A stretch of DNA of 64,000 nt from Petrolisthes cinctipes. Lineage: Eukaryota; Arthropoda; Malacostraca; Decapoda; Porcellanidae. The notes under the pieces are model-generated. The model was not told the origin of the DNA and did no database searches. It saw nothing but the letters and a program-made list of their open reading frames with translations. The stretch lies in assembly GCA_033782935.1 (NCBI GenBank), contig JAWQEG010000077.1, positions 558,001 through 622,000 on the forward strand, in the 5' to 3' direction. The number at the start of each line of letters is the position of its first letter. Position 1 is the stretch's first letter. Below, one piece after another: positions 21,620 to 33,164 of this stretch. The position numbers and the translations under genes are program-made.

Positions 21620-23527
21620 CTAGCTGCTCCGCCGCCCTTCGGGCGGCTAGGAGCCGCTAGCTCCTGCGGAGGGCTGGCGGCCTGCGGCCGCCCTTCCACC
21701 GCCCTTCGGGCGGTTTGGAGCAGATCGGGTGGTGGGTGGATAGAAGGAAGGGAAGGAGGGAAGGAAGGGGGAGAGGGAGGGATGGTTTAGTGGTTAGATA
21801 AAATAAATGGATGGATGGATGATTAGTAATAGAGGTGGGTGGGTGAATAATTGGAGGTATTAGTCGTTTTTAAATGTTTATTATATCAATCTTTCTCCCT
21901 CATTCAATAACTCCATCATTCTAATATTAGCATAATTAATAATATTTCCTTCTTTTTCTATTAATTGCGTCACTAAGCATTTTACTGAAGTGCCTCCTGG
22001 TAAACGACATTTTTCACGACTCCGGTTGACGACAATAAATATGGCAATATTGAAAATCAATTTGACAAAAGTGATACTCTATAGGACAATAATGAGAATC
22101 AATATGACAATGGTGTTTGATACTGGAGCAGGAATCAAGAGCTCAAGAAAATATAGTACAAAATATTGGTATTTATTGAAAGAATTACCGTTTTCCCGGT
22201 AGTTTGCCCAGGTTAGGTCCCGGTAGTCTGATGCGGTTTAGGTAAGGTCAGGTAAGGTAACGTCAGGCTAATTTCAAAATGCCCCATTTGAATATGCCCT
22301 ATCTTGGCAATAATGAAAATCAATTAGACAAAACTGAAACTCAATAGGACAATACTGAGATTCAATATGACAATGGTGTTTGATACCGTAGCAGGAATCA
22401 AGACGTCAAGAAAATAAGTTACAAAAATATTCTACCAATCAGAAAATAAATATGGCAATAATGAAAATCAATTTGACAAAACTGAAACTCTATAGGACAA
22501 TACTGAGAATCAATATGACAATGGTGTTTGATACTGGATTACAAAAATATTGTACCAATCTGAAAATAAATATGGCAATAATGAAAATCAATTTGACAAA
22601 AGTGAAACTCTATAGGACAATAATGAGAATCAATATGACAATGGTGTTTGATACTGGAGCAGGAATCAAGAGCTCAAGAAAATAATGTACAAAAATATTG
22701 GTAATTATTGAAAGAATTACCGTTTTCCTGGTAGTTTGCCCAGGTTAGGTCCCGGTAGTTTGGCCAGGTTAGGTCCCGGTAGTCTGATGTGGTCTAGGTT
22801 AGGTTAGGTAAGGTCAGGTAAGGTCAGGCTAATTTCAAAATGCCCCATTTGAATATGCCCTATCTTGGAAATGGGGCATTTGTGGAGGAAATGCCATAGA
22901 AGAAAATAGTCTTAGAATGGTCTAAATAAGTGGGTAATGAAGGTAGAAAAACGGTATGCAATAACGGTAATTCATTAAATATTTACCAAAATATTATACC
23001 AATATGGTAGAAATCAATCATAAAAATGGATAAAATGTAATAATATAGGTAAACGACAATATACTTACTGAGATAAGGCATAAACAAATCGAATAATATC
23101 CGTGCTGTAGCCTTAAATTATGTTCATGAGCTGTTGATTTCTGGACCAGTATCCGATAATTTAATAATAGAATACGTGTTCTCATTTTTAGGGGTAACTA
23201 CTTTATTACTCATGGCGCTGCTGTACGCAAACCAATGAACCTAGGAAGCTTTAGTTTACAGATTCTGGTGTGTAAAATCAAGCTCTACAAGTCTGTAAGA
23301 AAAAATTTACCTAAATGAAACTTTAAAATTGACCGTGTTTTTGCGAAAGGCTGAACTGTGGTATGGTGATTCCGTAGATTTTTCCCCTGTAATTTATTAT
23401 TATTTCGCTAGCACGTTTCGTTATATGTGGTTTCGTTGTATGACCCCCCCTAAACCTGAACGGGATCAAGACTCACCTACATGCAAATTTTGAGGACACA
23501 AAGTTGGACGGTTTAGGCGTGCATCGC

Positions 23528-23569
<42 letters not shown>

Positions 23570-23590
23570 GCTTGGCTTTATGTATATAGA
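21620..23590 (-). mobile_element. non-autonomous Helitron, copy 2 (tandem)
   Basis: Head-to-tail duplicate of copy 1, separated by the 4 bp 'tata' at 21616-21619. The repeat period is 1975 bp. Every stretch I compared is identical, including the microsatellite and both internal short ORFs. Same minus-strand orientation and termini. It could be a tandem transposition, a read-through rolling-circle product, a recent duplication or an assembly duplication. Confidence 0.85.
22715..22972 (+). repeat. TTAGG-rich short repeat inside Helitron copy 2
   Basis: Counterpart of 20740-20997, exactly one Helitron period (1975 bp) downstream. A partial copy corresponds at about 22184-22307. Confidence 0.6.
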
Positions 23591-23599
23591 TACTCTATT

Positions 23600-24066
23600 A
23601 ATAATACTTACATAGGTAGTGACTCATGCAGCATGTACCCTCACATGATGCTCTCAAACTAGCTGACTGAGGCATAAACGGGTCTAATACAGGATAGCTC
23701 TGGCATGGGACTCAATGCTTAGGTCAGCAATTATGACGTCACACAGTTACGAGGGTCAGGAGAGATAACTTAATGTGCCTTGAACAGGGCAGTCTGCCCT
23801 GAGATACCTAGCCCAACAGGTCTATCTCTCAGTTATCTCTCTTTCTTAAAGTTAGCTCTAAAGTCTAACTAACACTCTTGTGAACCTGTAATACTACTTC
23901 GGTTATCAATAAAATCTTGTTAAACTGAGAACAAGTGCTTGCTAACTCTCCACACAACATAATCTATTATAAAAACCACTCCGAAGAGACAACAGCCAAC
24001 CACAGCCAACAACTTCATCTCAGTTGCCAACACTCGTGTGTAAGTGAATCTGCTCTTACTAGCACT
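23600..24066 (+). repeat. 5' LTR of plus-strand Gypsy element (limits approximate)
   Basis: The sequence preceding a primer binding site at 24070. It contains AATAAA near 23908 and TATAAAAA near 23968. The exact start is not resolved because only one LTR is present; the element's 3' half is missing. Confidence 0.5.
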
Positions 24067-24069
24067 TAT

Positions 24070-24084
24070 TGGTGGCAGCGGTGA
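24070..24084 (+). other. primer binding site of plus-strand Gypsy
   Basis: TGGTGGCAGCGGTGA lies just downstream of the LTR. The same TGGTGGCAGC core follows the LTR of the minus-strand Gypsy (39572-39584), supporting both calls. Confidence 0.65.
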
Positions 24085-24619
24085 GATACGAACAATATTA
24101 TAGCAAGTGATAACTAAGAAAAGACACAAGAGTAGAAAGAAAAGACAGGAGAAGTGAAGTGAAGTGAAGGAAGAGCGATAGAAGCAGTGAGAAGGAGGAA
24201 CCACGAGAGCCAACCACTAGCGCCTGGCCCTACTACGTCCTCCCGCGCTCCACACATATTGCATCATCCCTACCACCCATTCTCAACATCACGACTACTA
24301 GTACTACCACACTACTATACTACTAGCACTATACTTTCACTCCAGCATAGTGATGTGGATACTTCAACTTCCACCTACATAGTGAGAGACTGGACGACTA
24401 CTAGCAGCTCAAATATCATCACTACAGTGCTTCAATCAACATTCTTCAGTTGATATAGTGCTAACATCCAAGGAAGGATGTTGGCTTGGTAATTGGTACG
24501 ACGTCACAAGACTACTGGAATACTATCCAACTAATTATCAATGCCTATCCGACTATCCATGGTCAGTAGCTTAGGTATGTATTTACAAATACATATATGC
24601 TAACACCATCACGCTAGGA

Positions 24620-25374
24620 CCCCCTTTCCCAACCCTGGGGTCGCGACCCCCAATGGAGTCACCAAGCAGTTTTTCTGGGGTCACCAAGCACTTACAAGTC
24701 TCACAACATCAAAATCTTCCATTCAAAAACTGCAAGAGGAGCTCATCGAGGTGCAACATGATGAAACTCTCCACTTCAACTTTCAGCAACAATCACTAGG
24801 CATGTTCTGGACTGCTGTGAAGGAGAAGCCAGTCCTTGGAAGAGAGGCTGAGAAAGTGTTGTTGCCGTTCGCTACAACCTATTTGTGTGAATCAGGGTTT
24901 GCATCCCTAGCTACCATCAAAACAAAAAGCAGAAATCGGTTGCAGCCTGAACATGATTTAAGAATAGCACTTTCTATGATTGAGCCACGAATGGACAAAC
25001 TTACCAGTAAATTCCAGTCCCAAGGATCCCGTTAAAATCAGTTATCAGTTGATAAGAAACAGTTTTATCTTTAGTTTGCCTTTGCCACTTTGTGGAATGT
25101 AACACAAATTTTTCTGATGTAAATGTTCATATTAAAGTGAATTCAATTTAATCATGTTCATGTTGTCTCTTTTTTTTTCAGCCTTACAGCACCTCTTACA
25201 AGAAAATTATACTTGTTCTTTGCTTTTACAGCCTACAGTCAGTAATATAGTAACATGCAACACATACATTATATTCTTTATTTAGTTATATACACTGCAT
25301 AAAACCAGTGGGGTCGCGGTTATGGCTGGAGGAGCATGATTGCAGTCACCTGCTAAAAATATTGGGAACCACTG
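24620..25374 (+). mobile_element. hAT deletion derivative
   Basis: Bounded by an 8-bp target duplication with one mismatch (CGCTAGGA at 24612-24619, CACTAGGA at 25375-25382). The right end carries the typical hAT terminus CAGTGGTTCCCAA (read on minus), and the left end a decayed version. It sits in the Gypsy leader. It encodes only the C-terminal transposase piece, so most of the transposase was lost. Confidence 0.8.
24751..25035 (+). pseudogene. hAT transposase C-terminal dimerisation domain
   Basis: The last ~60 residues match the hAT dimerisation signature as found in ZBED5-like proteins: LPFATTYLCESGFASLATIK, then RNRLQPEHDLRIALS and IEPRMDKL. The catalytic RNase H-like core and BED finger are missing. 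The start codon is nominal. In the full protein this domain mediates oligomerisation of the transposase. Confidence 0.8.
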
Positions 25375-25522
25375 CACTAGGATAAATATATAAACGTATT
25401 ACCAATATCTCCTCATTAAAACTTCTATGTATTCATCATTTAGACCACTAATATGTGTATGTCTTCACGTATATATAGCAGAATTAATGTTCTTTGTGAA
25501 TCTTTAAGCAGAGTGACAGGTA

Positions 25523-26606
25523 ATGGATGAGAGAAAATACGGTAAAGCACTGGATTCGCTACGCAAACTTAAACATAGTTTAGCAATATTTGAAAGTAGT
25601 GAAAGCTTAGTTGATTCAACGGAAATCACTAATTTAAGTGTAAATACAATAGAAAGTGTAAGTTTTCAATTGAGTAAAAATATTCTTGCACTGGATTTAG
25701 ACATAACAGACGGTAGAGTGGCATCTAATACTCCTCCTCTTACTAAATCTACATCATTAACTGACTTGTTTACTTCTTTTCTCTCTAACATTTCACTTAG
25801 GTCAAGACGTACTTACTCTACGGCTTTAAATACTATCACCGCATCACACACAATGGCAACTAACACTTCTGCTACTAGTACTATTAATGTTCTTCCCCAA
25901 GCACATACAGTGAAGGAATTCACTGGGGAAGATGTTAATTACAATATTCATACTTTTCTAAGGGTTTGTGAAGATAATATGCTTCCTGCAGTGATTGCAG
26001 ATGACAAAGACTAAATAACGTTCGTATGTGAACATATTAAACCAGAATCCAATGCTAGTACATTAATGACTGCAATTGTTTTTACTGATCCAGATAATTC
26101 GAATAACTTTAAACAGATTAGTGAAGATCTCAAAGATGTTTTCGGTGGGGGGCAGTTTGGCAGTGAGTAATTGTGGAACAGCTACTTCGAGTACGACTCT
26201 AGCGTTAGTAGGTTCGACCATTAGAGATGCTAAACAACTCTTAAAACGGTCAGAGTGGTTGAACGCACAAGGTAATGTACCTAGAGCCCTACCTGTAGCC
26301 ATTATCACTGACACAGACACTCACCAGAGCACTTCACAGACACAAAACACTGCAAACTTCACAACTCAGAGCACAAAGAAGAAGAAACCTTATTGTAAAA
26401 TCTGCAGAAAATATGTACACAGCCCAGATAATAATCGCTCCAATGCCAAAAGTAAGGATAACAGTAAAGTGGCAAGTGAATGTGACAACAAGCCCAGTAA
26501 CAAGTATTGCATTATTCATAATAGTGTGACACATAACACAGATGAATGTAGAGTAACCTTAAATGAAAGAGACCAAATAAATAATAGACGTGCAAATACA
26601 GGTGAC

Positions 26607-26643
<37 letters not shown>

Positions 26644-26660
26644 GCCAATTTAATCACTCC
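25523..26660 (+). pseudogene. Gypsy gag, broken
   Basis: Starts at ATG 25523 (MDERKYGKALDSL). A stop at about 26012 and frame changes follow. The C-terminal part (26076-26660) ends in a Lys-rich tract from a long A run and contains a Cys/His cluster, KPYCKICRK and KYCIIHNSVTHNTDEC, which resembles gag zinc-binding motifs. Gag would form the particle and bind RNA. The A run at 26611-26640 is low complexity and may be length-variable. Confidence 0.65.
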
Positions 26661-26662
26661 TA

Positions 26663-26845
26663 AACAAATAAATATACTTGTTGCTGCCTTGGGTAAAGTT
26701 GATGTACTATCACTTCTTTGTAACATTGGCAATACAAATGTCTCATTAGCTTTTGATACAGGAGCTTGTGTATCATTAATATCTGAAGTAACACTTAAAC
26801 ATCTGTGAAAGGAAAACCCACAGGAACGATGGTCTATTCAACCAT
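26663..26845 (+). pseudogene. Gypsy protease, first part
   Basis: The frame contains FDTGACVSLIS, the aspartic protease active-site box (D-T-G). A stop lies near 26806, and the domain is interrupted by the Harbinger insertion after 26848. Continuing residues on the far side (from 31377, LTGSKLIIKGMVKFPITL) fit the second half of a retropepsin fold. Confidence 0.7.
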
Positions 26846-27012
26846 TAAGCCGCGTCCACACGGTCGAGCTGTGCCTGGCAGGCTGTTCCCTTACCGGGCA
26901 AAGTCTGCAGACTCTGCCCGCGATGGTGTCCACACGGCTGTCGATGGTGGTTGGAGCTCAGTCGGCCGAAAGCAGAGGTTGTGAGAGGGTAGATTTGTGT
27001 AGTACGATAACC

Positions 27013-27459
27013 ATGGTGCCCGCCATATTTCGAAAGAAGATAGCACTTTATAGTATTATAATTGCTGCCTGCATTAAAAAGAAAAACAAGAGATCAAGGA
27101 GACATATCTGGTGCCGGGAGTGGTTGCAAAGACGTGAGGCAATGGGTAGTTCAGTGACAATCCTACGTGAACTGCAGGATGAAAATGAACATCTGTTTTG
27201 TAATTACATGAGGATGAATATAAACAGTTTTTATGTTCTCTTGTCGAAAGTGGAATCGCACATACAAAGGCAAGAGACAAATATGAGGAAAAGTATTGCA
27301 CCGATCGCACGTCTAGAGGTAACTCTCCGATACCTGGCTACTGGTTGTTCCTACACGTCACTGCAATACAGTACGAGGATCTCCAAGCAGAGTTTGTCAA
27401 TCATCATTCCAGAAACCTGTGATGCTATTTATGAAGTTCTGAAGGATGATTACATGAAG
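27013..27459 (+). CDS. Harbinger transposase, exon 1
   Basis: I chose the ATG at 27013 (MVPAIFRKKI). An upstream in-frame ATG at 26923 would extend it 30 residues into the terminal region. The exon encodes the N-terminal helical part with RREAMGSSVTILRELQDEN, RLEVTLRYLATGCSYTSLQY and a piece ending DDYMK. It ends at a consensus donor 'atgaag|gtaagc'. Joined to exon 2 at 29239 the frame is kept (phase 0). A CT microsatellite lies in the intron at 27560-27608. Confidence 0.75.
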
Positions 27460-27556
27460 GTAAGCTATGTAGAAAACGTGATGTTGGTTTGCACAATTAT
27501 GAAGCTATATGTTGAGACTTTAAAAGAGAGATTATGAAGCCAATATATTACTATTG

Positions 27557-27612
<56 letters not shown>

Positions 27613-27717
27613 AAAGACATCAAACGGCCACGTTTTATTGAATATAACCAAGCTATTAATAACTACCTAGTTCAGAAAGAATCACTTTAATGGGGCTAAA
27701 TTATACTCGGATGCGTA

Positions 27718-27910
27718 CAGCCATGGCTGATAGTGCTTGACCACAAGGACTCAAGGAGTGTTGGAGAGCAAGTGAACAGAGTTCGAACAAGTGAATTTTC
27801 CAAGCCATTCTCAACGTTGAGAGAGGTTTAGAAGACTCACGTTTTCGAACTCTGTTCAGTTGCTCTCCAACACTCCTTGGACCCTGGTCAAGCACTATCA
27901 GCCATGGCTG
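27718..27910. mobile_element. 193-bp palindromic MITE, TA-flanked
   Basis: Starts CAGCCATGGCTGATAGTGC and ends with the complement. Arms span most of the length, and TA dinucleotides lie at both sides (27716-27717, 27911-27912), fitting a Tc1/mariner-type miniature element. It is inserted in the transposase intron of Harbinger. Confidence 0.75.
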
Positions 27911-28289
27911 TACCTGAGGGAGAAGGCACGGCCATCAAACATGGACATTATACAGTTATATGGTAAATACCCTATATTTTTGTTTATGAAAAATAGAACT
28001 CAACATGCTTCCCTGAAAATGTAATACATATCCTATGTAATATTGTATAATGTTAATGATTCCATTATGTAACTTACATAGTATAGCTAGATACCTGCAT
28101 CATTTTAAATGAGTGATACGAGCAACAACTAAATCTCAAGTACATATTGCACCTTTAGCAAATTATCACACATTCGTAAATCCTACATGCATATAGCATT
28201 TCTCTACTCCAATTTTATTCATATATCGATACACATTGTAATACAGTCGTCTCTTCCGTGCTTCACCCCTAATCTGTTCCCCTTTATTA

Positions 28290-28715
28290 TTATTCGGTCA
28301 GCTTTGTCGACGCTGTTATTTTACCGAGTTTACCCATAAATAATACATCGTTGATGAGTTTTTCTGCATATATTTTAGTGTCTCCATGCATATGTCGTAG
28401 ACCGTGTGCTACTACAGTACCAAAATCATCGTCACTGTCATGTGTAGATGACAATGCATTCAGCTGTCCTAAAGATTGTTCAATGACTTTATCTGTGTCG
28501 TCCGGTACCCGAGCCCTTTTCGTGGGTCTTTGGATAGTGGATGGCACAGGAGAGTGTTCACGTAAACGGGTATTGTCCATACGACAGCCAGAAGTGGATG
28601 GTACAGGAGTTTGTTCGCGTATACGCGTATAGTCCATATGACAGCCAGATGTGGTTGCTGTTGAAGAAGCTCTGTGGGAGTCCTCTTGCTTGCTCAGAAG
28701 GGGATCGGTAAAAAT
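28290..28715 (-). CDS. Harbinger-associated Myb/MADF-like protein, exon 2
   Basis: Begins after a minus-strand acceptor (TTTTTTAACAG) and continues in phase with exon 1 (SDSE then IFTDPLLSKQE). It encodes two imperfect repeats (CHMDYTRIREQTPVPST and CRMDNTRLREHSPVPST), a basic patch RPTKRARVP that could be a nuclear localisation signal, and a C-terminal helix-rich tail ending TKLTE. The exon sits wholly inside the transposase intron on the other strand. Confidence 0.7.
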   Translation of the reverse strand: MFTDPLLSKQEDSHRASSTATTSGCHMDYTRIREQTPVPSTSGCRMDNTRLREHSPVPSTIQRPTKRARVPDDTDKVIEQSLGQLNALSSTHDSDDDFGTVVAHGLRHMHGDTKIYAEKLINDVLFMGKLGKITASTKLTE

Positions 28716-29115
28716 CTGTTAAAAAAGGGAAGTATGAATGTGTTCCACATATATCTTTACCTCTTATATACTTTAGGGTAGTCAATGAGAACCTAAACAC
28801 CTGTTCAAAGGTTCGGATAAGTCTATTTAATTATCCTCCTACCCTACATCAGTTCCCTCCTTCCCTTGCCAAACATGCTTCTCCCATCCCCCTCGCACAC
28901 CTATCCTTCCATCACCTCTCACCCCCCCTCTCTCTCTATCAAAATTGCACATAGTTAAGATATATAATGTTAGACAATTATTCTTTGGTAATTGTGATGA
29001 ATAGTTTATGAATACATGTAGGATAATATAATATAATGTAGGATAATTAAATGATTCGATGGTTAGCGTAATAAACTGCTTTTACTAGGTTGCCAATGCG
29101 TGTGTTGCGTAATTC

Positions 29116-29118
<3 letters not shown>

Positions 29119-29188
<70 letters not shown>
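29119..29188 (+). repeat. GA microsatellite
   Basis: About 35 uninterrupted GA units, about 50 bp upstream of the transposase exon 2 acceptor and inside both introns. Confidence 0.9.
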
Positions 29189-29191
<3 letters not shown>

Positions 29192-29238
29192 ACGTCTGTC
29201 ACTCAAATTAAGTGTAATTTGAATTTTCCTATTTACAG

Positions 29239-30054
29239 GTACCTACAACACCGGAGGAATGGATGCGTGTGGCACAAGGTTTTTTTACAAGATGCAACTT
29301 CCCCAATTGCCTGGGAGCCATAGACGGGAAACATATATTAATAAGGCCTCCACAAGACAGCGGGTCATATTTGTTCAATTATAAGGGTAGCCACAGTATT
29401 GTCCTACTTGCAGTTTGTGATGCTAATCTGGAATTCATCTATGTAGACGTTGGTGCTAATGGAAGAGTTTCAGATGGTGGAGTGTGGAGCAACAGTGATC
29501 TCTACCATCATATTGCAAACAACACTGCAGGCTTACCAACAGACAGAGTTGTTCAGGGGAGTGACAGAATATTGCCTTATGTATTTGTGGCAGACGATGC
29601 TTTCCAACTGCAGAGATATATGATGAAACCATTTCCACATCATAACCAAACCCGAGAGGAAAAAAATATTTTCATATAGACTTTCTAGAGCTAGACGCAC
29701 TATTGAAAATGCATTTGGCATTCTTGCTAATAGGTTTAGAGTTTTTATGGCGCCGATTAGTCTGCCCCCTGTTAAAATTGAGAAAGTAGTCCTTGCATGC
29801 ACGGCTCTGCATAACTATCTCAGACGTGATTTTACTAGCCACTACACGCCTGAGGGATCTGTGGATACAGAGGATTTTGTTGGGGGTACAGTAACTGCGG
29901 GTAACTGGCGCGAAGCATCGCAGTTGACTGAACTGCAACGATTGGGTTCTGGCGCCACCACTGTTGGCAACAGAATCCGTATCCAGTACATGAACTACTT
30001 TAATGCGGAGGGCGCTGTGTCATGGCAATGCAGAATGGCAAATGTAGTTACGTA
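29239..30054 (+). pseudogene. Harbinger transposase, exon 2 (DDE_Tnp_4 nuclease), one frameshift
   Basis: Begins after acceptor 'atttacag'. Catalytic positions are visible: CLGAIDGKHI (first Asp), a second acidic region DVGANGRVSDGGVW, FVADDAF (Asp), and, after a single-base frameshift in an A run near 29660, RRTIENAFGILANRF (Glu). The frame continues to a TAG at 30054. Apart from the homopolymer indel the domain is complete, so the frameshift could be recent or a sequencing error. The enzyme would cut and rejoin element ends at TWA-type targets, normally with the help of the Myb/MADF partner. Confidence 0.8.
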
Positions 30055-30252
30055 GCTGCCCCCACTCCTCCTCCAAGTTTAACCCTCCTTCCCCACCATC
30101 CCCACCTCAGACTCTCTACCCTGTCAAACTTTTCCTTCCTCCCCGCCCTGTCTACCATTCCTCTAAAATTGTGTTAAACCTCCCATTTCCACATTTACAT
30201 AAGAATTATGTATAAATTGGTGATAGAAGCATTGTGCATATATGATCATGTA

Positions 30253-30541
30253 CAGTCGCGAACCAAAGTTTCGCACCCCCCTTTGCTGATAGGAAGACGA
30301 AGACAGTATTAAAGATATGCTGAACGATCGGACAAACTGGTGTATCGAGTTGGTAACGAGACAGTGTGAGCTTCATTTTCGATTACTTGCAGTTTGTTGT
30401 TTGTGAAAATGAACCTTACACTGTTTCTTAACTTTCTTTACCAACGCGAAACACCAGTTTGTCCTATCGTTCAGCATATCTTTAACACTGTTTTCGCCTT
30501 CCTATCAGCCAAGGGGGGTGCGAAACTTTGGTTCGCGACTG
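30253..30541. mobile_element. 289-bp palindromic MITE, TA-flanked
   Basis: Terminal CAGTCGCGAACCAAAG with a matching complement, arms about 90 bp, TA on both sides (30251-30252, 30542-30543). Its terminal CAGTCGCGA is shared with the larger element at 32023-34124, so the two may use the same transposase. Confidence 0.8.
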
Positions 30542-30752
30542 TACTATACCCTCTGAATACATGTATTTCAGACAATGAAGACAATAAAATGAATGTGAAA
30601 AAACGTTATCTATCTAATCTCAATTAACTGGTTTCCTGAATATTACAAAATACACACAACTGTTAATTGGACAATACTAATTATGGAAATAACAACGGTT
30701 TTCGCACAGGAGTTGAGTGTGTGTACAGTGTGTGTACAGTGTGTATACGTAC

Positions 30753-31187
30753 CTCAGAATCAGAAACATCATCGGATACCGATGCTGTAGCCTGCTGATT
30801 GCTGGTAGTGTTCTTCATATTTGACACCGATGACCGCACACAGTCACCATCATTGAGGAATGACAGTATGTCAAAACACCACAACTTAGGTGTGTAGATT
30901 TCGTCCGTCCCAGCTCCTGACTTCTGGGATGTGGCCATTAATCTCATTTCCCGCCGATGTTGATTTCGGAGGGAATCTATTTTTTTTTTCACGTCACTCT
31001 CACTCCTGCCTGTTGTCTGTGCTATGTGTTTCAATGCTGCAGCACGTTTGTCTCTATTTTTATAATCAAAACACCTCACATTCCATAAACACTGCTGTGC
31101 TCTATATAAGTCAACTAATGTTACTGTGTCTTGTCGAGACCAGTATACACTAGCAATAGGTGTGGACATGGTGTGAACTTCGGCCAA
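30753..31187 (-). CDS. Harbinger-associated Myb/MADF-like protein, exon 1
   Basis: Minus-strand ORF starting at 31187. It carries a Trp-rich helical domain typical of the Myb/SANT-MADF accessory proteins: WSRQDTVTLVDLYRAQQCLW, a basic stretch FDYKNRDKRAAALKHIA, SDVKKKIDSLRNQHRREMR, and KLWCFDILSFL. It ends DVSDSE at a donor (minus GAG|GTACG). The partner protein binds subterminal DNA and helps the transposase. The exon lies downstream of the transposase gene and is transcribed towards it. Confidence 0.75.
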
Positions 31188-31376
31188 TACTGAGTGCAGT
31201 GAGTGGGTCTGCTCGCACCTTACCTCGTACGTTTGGCATAAATGTCAGACTTCCATCCACTGCCCGCAGATGGCGCCGAGAAAGGTAGTTTGATGGTTTG
31301 CCCGCTGAAATTGACCGTTGACGAGCAAAGCCCTCGTGCCCGGTGGCCAGTGCTCGACCGTGTGGACGGGCCTTAA

Positions 31377-32020
31377 ATTAGACTTAAATTTAACTGGTAG
31401 TAAATTAATCATTAAAGGAATGGTCAAATTTCCTATTACACTTTCACCGAATGGTCAGAGACTAAAATGCACCTTCTATATTTGTGAAAATTTCAGTTTA
31501 CCAACTGAGGGTTTACTAGGGTTAAAAGAGATGACATTGCAATATCTCTCCAGTCAGTAGTATTTCAAAGTCGCTTGTACCCTTGCCATCCGCTGAGTCA
31601 GCAGTGCACAGCTGCGGGCTCAGGAGCAAGAGCAGGCAGTGAGTCACAGACTCGACTGGCAGGCATTGTCAAAAATACAGTCAACTTACCAAGTAAAGGG
31701 TTTGCTATCATTAATTAAGGTGAAAGTGAAAGGTGACAATTATGTAGGAAATCAAACCATATCCTTAAGTGAAACTTGTAAAATAAATAATGTCGGTATG
31801 GAATCCATATTTTCTCTGGTACAAGAAGACAACTTCATTGAAGCTCTAATTTTTAACAAGGTTGAACAGGCAGTGAAATTAAAATCAGGTACATACGTAG
31901 GTGACTTTCTTCTGTTTCTTAAACCAATACAGATGGAAACAGAATCTCCTCCCTTAGCCAACATTCATACTGTTGATGAATTGCAACTCAGGCAAATCAT
32001 TAATGAATTACATGACCATG
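31377..32020 (+). pseudogene. Gypsy protease end and linker to RT
   Basis: The frame resumes after Harbinger with protease-like sequence to a stop at 31558-31560. It then continues after a short gap as 31639-32020 (QALSKIQSTYQVKGLLSL, a beta-rich linker). The frame runs up to the TA-flanked element at 32023 and continues beyond it at 34127. There are no further recognised domains. Confidence 0.6.
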
Positions 32021-32022
32021 TA

Positions 32023-33124
32023 CAGTCGCGAGCTGATGGGATGGAGACACGAGCTCACTCATCATGGGGTCGTTTCTACCTGACGAGTTATGGAGGGGAG
32101 AAGTGAGAGAGAAAGAGAGGAACAGATGGGGGAAGGTTTTGTAGGGGCTGGTGGAGTGTTGCCACTTCTGAAAGTTTGATTCGAAGCATTCACATTTCAC
32201 TGATGAGAGGGAGAGACGGGAGTGTGTGTGTATTTAGGTTTTACGTCTATCGACTTCTATGTGGTCATTAAGGAGACATAAAAACAAAAATTAAAAAGTG
32301 TATGTGGAGAATTGTACAGATAGGTGTGTGTGTGTGTGTGTGTGTGCGATTGGAATCGGGAGAGACAGGAAGGAGGAATGAAAGTGGTTGGGAATGACTG
32401 TATGGGCGACGTGAGTGAAGGTATGGCAGGATGAATTGAATTAGTTGTGTATACGAGTTAGACGGACATAGGGATATGTAATAACTGATGAATGTTTTTG
32501 AGTTGGATACATAACTGATATTATTTCGCCACACTAAGCTCACCATTGAGAACTGTGTGATAGCTTAAAAGTTTCAAGTAATAAAAACATTGTTATCCAT
32601 CGCAACAAAACATTCATCAATAATTGCATAACCAAATGATTAAATTAAAGTTTACCACAAATCCACTGTTTCTATTAAACCTGGACAAATCAATGGTGAC
32701 AAACATATATTATCTTTGTCGGGAGAATAATATGTTATAGTTCTGGCCTTCAACATGCATTGGTTTGCTAGATTGCCAACATTAATAATTAAGTCTTGTG
32801 GGTGAAAACTAGACATATATATAGGATGTATCTAAATTCATCATTATAAACACTAAGAATAATGGAAGACAAATATGTAATGTTTTATAGAAATAAAACT
32901 GAAATTTGTATTTCTGTATATTGTCTTTTACTTTAATGTTGTCATTATTACGAGTTTTATAATATAAATATTGTGGCATAGAAGGTGCAGTAATATTATT
33001 ATAATGTAAGTATTAAAAGTAATAGCAAGATGCTGATGGTAGTCTTCTATTAAATTAATCTTTTGTATTAGTGTGTCCACTTAAATACTCATTATAAGAT
33101 CGTAGGTCTCACTTCAACAGAAAG

Positions 33125-33164
<40 letters not shown>

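Larger units (their letters stand above)
26849..31372. mobile_element. PIF/Harbinger DNA transposon, 4.5 kb
   Basis: Terminal inverted repeats share the core CGTCCACACGGTCGAGC at 26853-26869 and its complement at 31352-31368, flanked by TTAA on both sides (26845-26848, 31373-31376). It carries both genes expected of the superfamily, a DDE transposase (plus) and a Myb/MADF-like DNA-binding protein (minus). Each has one intron. It is inserted in a Gypsy protease and itself contains two TA-flanked miniature elements. Confidence 0.85.

Noticed and set aside
20015..22685. Small Met/Asn/Ile-rich ORFs in each Helitron
   Set aside because: They reflect internal repeats (aatatgacaatggtg); no domain and no start context.
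29090..29323. ORF with a long Glu/Arg repeat
   Set aside because: Produced by the GA microsatellite; it overlaps the acceptor and start of the transposase exon.
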